A program made the position numbers and the translations under genes. The notes beneath the pieces are model-generated. The model worked only from the letters and a program-made list of their open reading frames with translations. It did not search any database and was not told where the DNA came from. From Rhodobacter sp. (lineage in GTDB: Bacteria; Pseudomonadota; Alphaproteobacteria; Rhodobacterales; Rhodobacteraceae): a stretch of DNA of 23,528 nt. The stretch covers positions 1-23,528 of the forward strand of contig DPZQ01000036.1 of assembly GCA_003536295.1 (NCBI GenBank), given 5' to 3'. Positions 23,296 to 23,528 of this stretch are shown one piece after another; the first letter of the stretch is position 1; each line of letters opens with the position of its first letter.

Positions 23296-23528
23296 ATGAA
23301 AAGACGTAATTTCTTGACACAAGCCGCACTTGGCACAACCGCAGCTGCCTTGGCGACACCCGCTTTGGCAGGCAGCCATGGCGCGACAAAAACAATGACT
23401 ATCGTGTCGACATGGCCACGCGACTTTCCTGGTTTGGGAACTTCCGCTCAGCGCTTTGCCGAGCGTGTAACCAACCTGTCAAACGGTGCAATTACAACAG
23501 AATATTTTGCTGCTGGCGAGCGTGTTGG
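23296..23528 (+). CDS. DctP-type TRAP transporter substrate-binding protein (5' part, runs off window)
   Basis: The first 77 residues are visible and the gene continues past the window end. The N-terminus has a twin-arginine (Tat) signal, K-R-R-N-F-L-T-Q-A-A-L, with a probable A-L-A cleavage near residue 25. The mature start contains T-W-P-R-D-F-P-G-L-G-T-S-A, a pattern I associate with DctP receptors for hydroxy- or keto-acids. GGAGG lies five bases before the ATG. Permease genes are expected downstream, outside the window. Divergence from the HpsN-like gene is reminiscent of DHPS-utilisation loci where HpsKLM form a TRAP system, so it may import the substrate of the neighbouring dehydrogenase (inference). 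Confidence 0.85.
   Translation, partial: MKRRNFLTQAALGTTAAALATPALAGSHGATKTMTIVSTWPRDFPGLGTSAQRFAERVTNLSNGAITTEYFAAGERV

Overview
The window looks like chromosomal DNA of a marine alphaproteobacterium, most likely the Roseobacter group of Rhodobacterales. This is inferred from gene content: TAXI- and DctP-type TRAP transporters, a ProXWV-type ABC importer, a histidinol-dehydrogenase paralogue of the HpsN type, a DUF1003 protein, and moderate GC content judged by eye. I saw no tRNA, rRNA, CRISPR array, insertion sequence or phage gene. It reads as a dense metabolic and transport region organised for scavenging small organic nitrogen or sulfur compounds.

Layout. (1) 1-3.0 kb, + strand: a glycine-betaine/proline-type ABC importer in the order binding protein, permease, ATPase, with a strong hairpin terminator after the binding protein. 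(2) 3.0-5.4 kb, - strand: an alpha/beta hydrolase with a full fluoroacetate-dehalogenase-like active site, then a two-gene unit of a small secreted protein and a membrane-anchored winged-helix protein whose DNA-binding domain is C-terminal. (3) 5.4-8.0 kb, + strand: a small secreted orphan, an MFS-like transporter and an isochorismatase-family hydrolase. (4) 8.0-12.2 kb, - strand: a tight four-gene operon of a diaminopropionate ammonia-lyase-like PLP enzyme, an M24 metallohydrolase, an Asp/Glu-racemase/maleate-isomerase-like enzyme and the ribosome-assembly GTPase RsgA, preceded by a long inverted repeat next to the first start codon. (5) 12.5-14.9 kb, + strand: an MprF-type flippase that lacks the synthase domain, then a DUF1003 gene whose N-terminal part lies in another frame. 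(6) 14.9-18.3 kb, - strand: a TAXI-type TRAP transporter (binding protein, then fused permease). (7) 18.5-22.9 kb, - strand: an HpsN-like dehydrogenase, a short-chain dehydrogenase, an APH-fold small-molecule kinase and a class-III aminotransferase-fold enzyme. (8) 23.3 kb to the end, + strand: the start of a DctP-type TRAP binding protein with a Tat signal, divergent from the HpsN-like gene.

How they may work together (inference). Two small catabolic systems stand out. One is the lyase/M24/racemase operon, which resembles part of the ectoine-utilisation set but lacks EutC and EutE. The other is the HpsN-SDR-kinase-phospholyase group flanked by two TRAP importers, which suggests breakdown of a hydroxylated sulfonate or amino-alcohol/hydroxy-amino-acid. 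Neither substrate can be fixed from sequence alone. The truncated MprF and the frame-disrupted DUF1003 gene next to it mark a locally decayed or error-containing spot.
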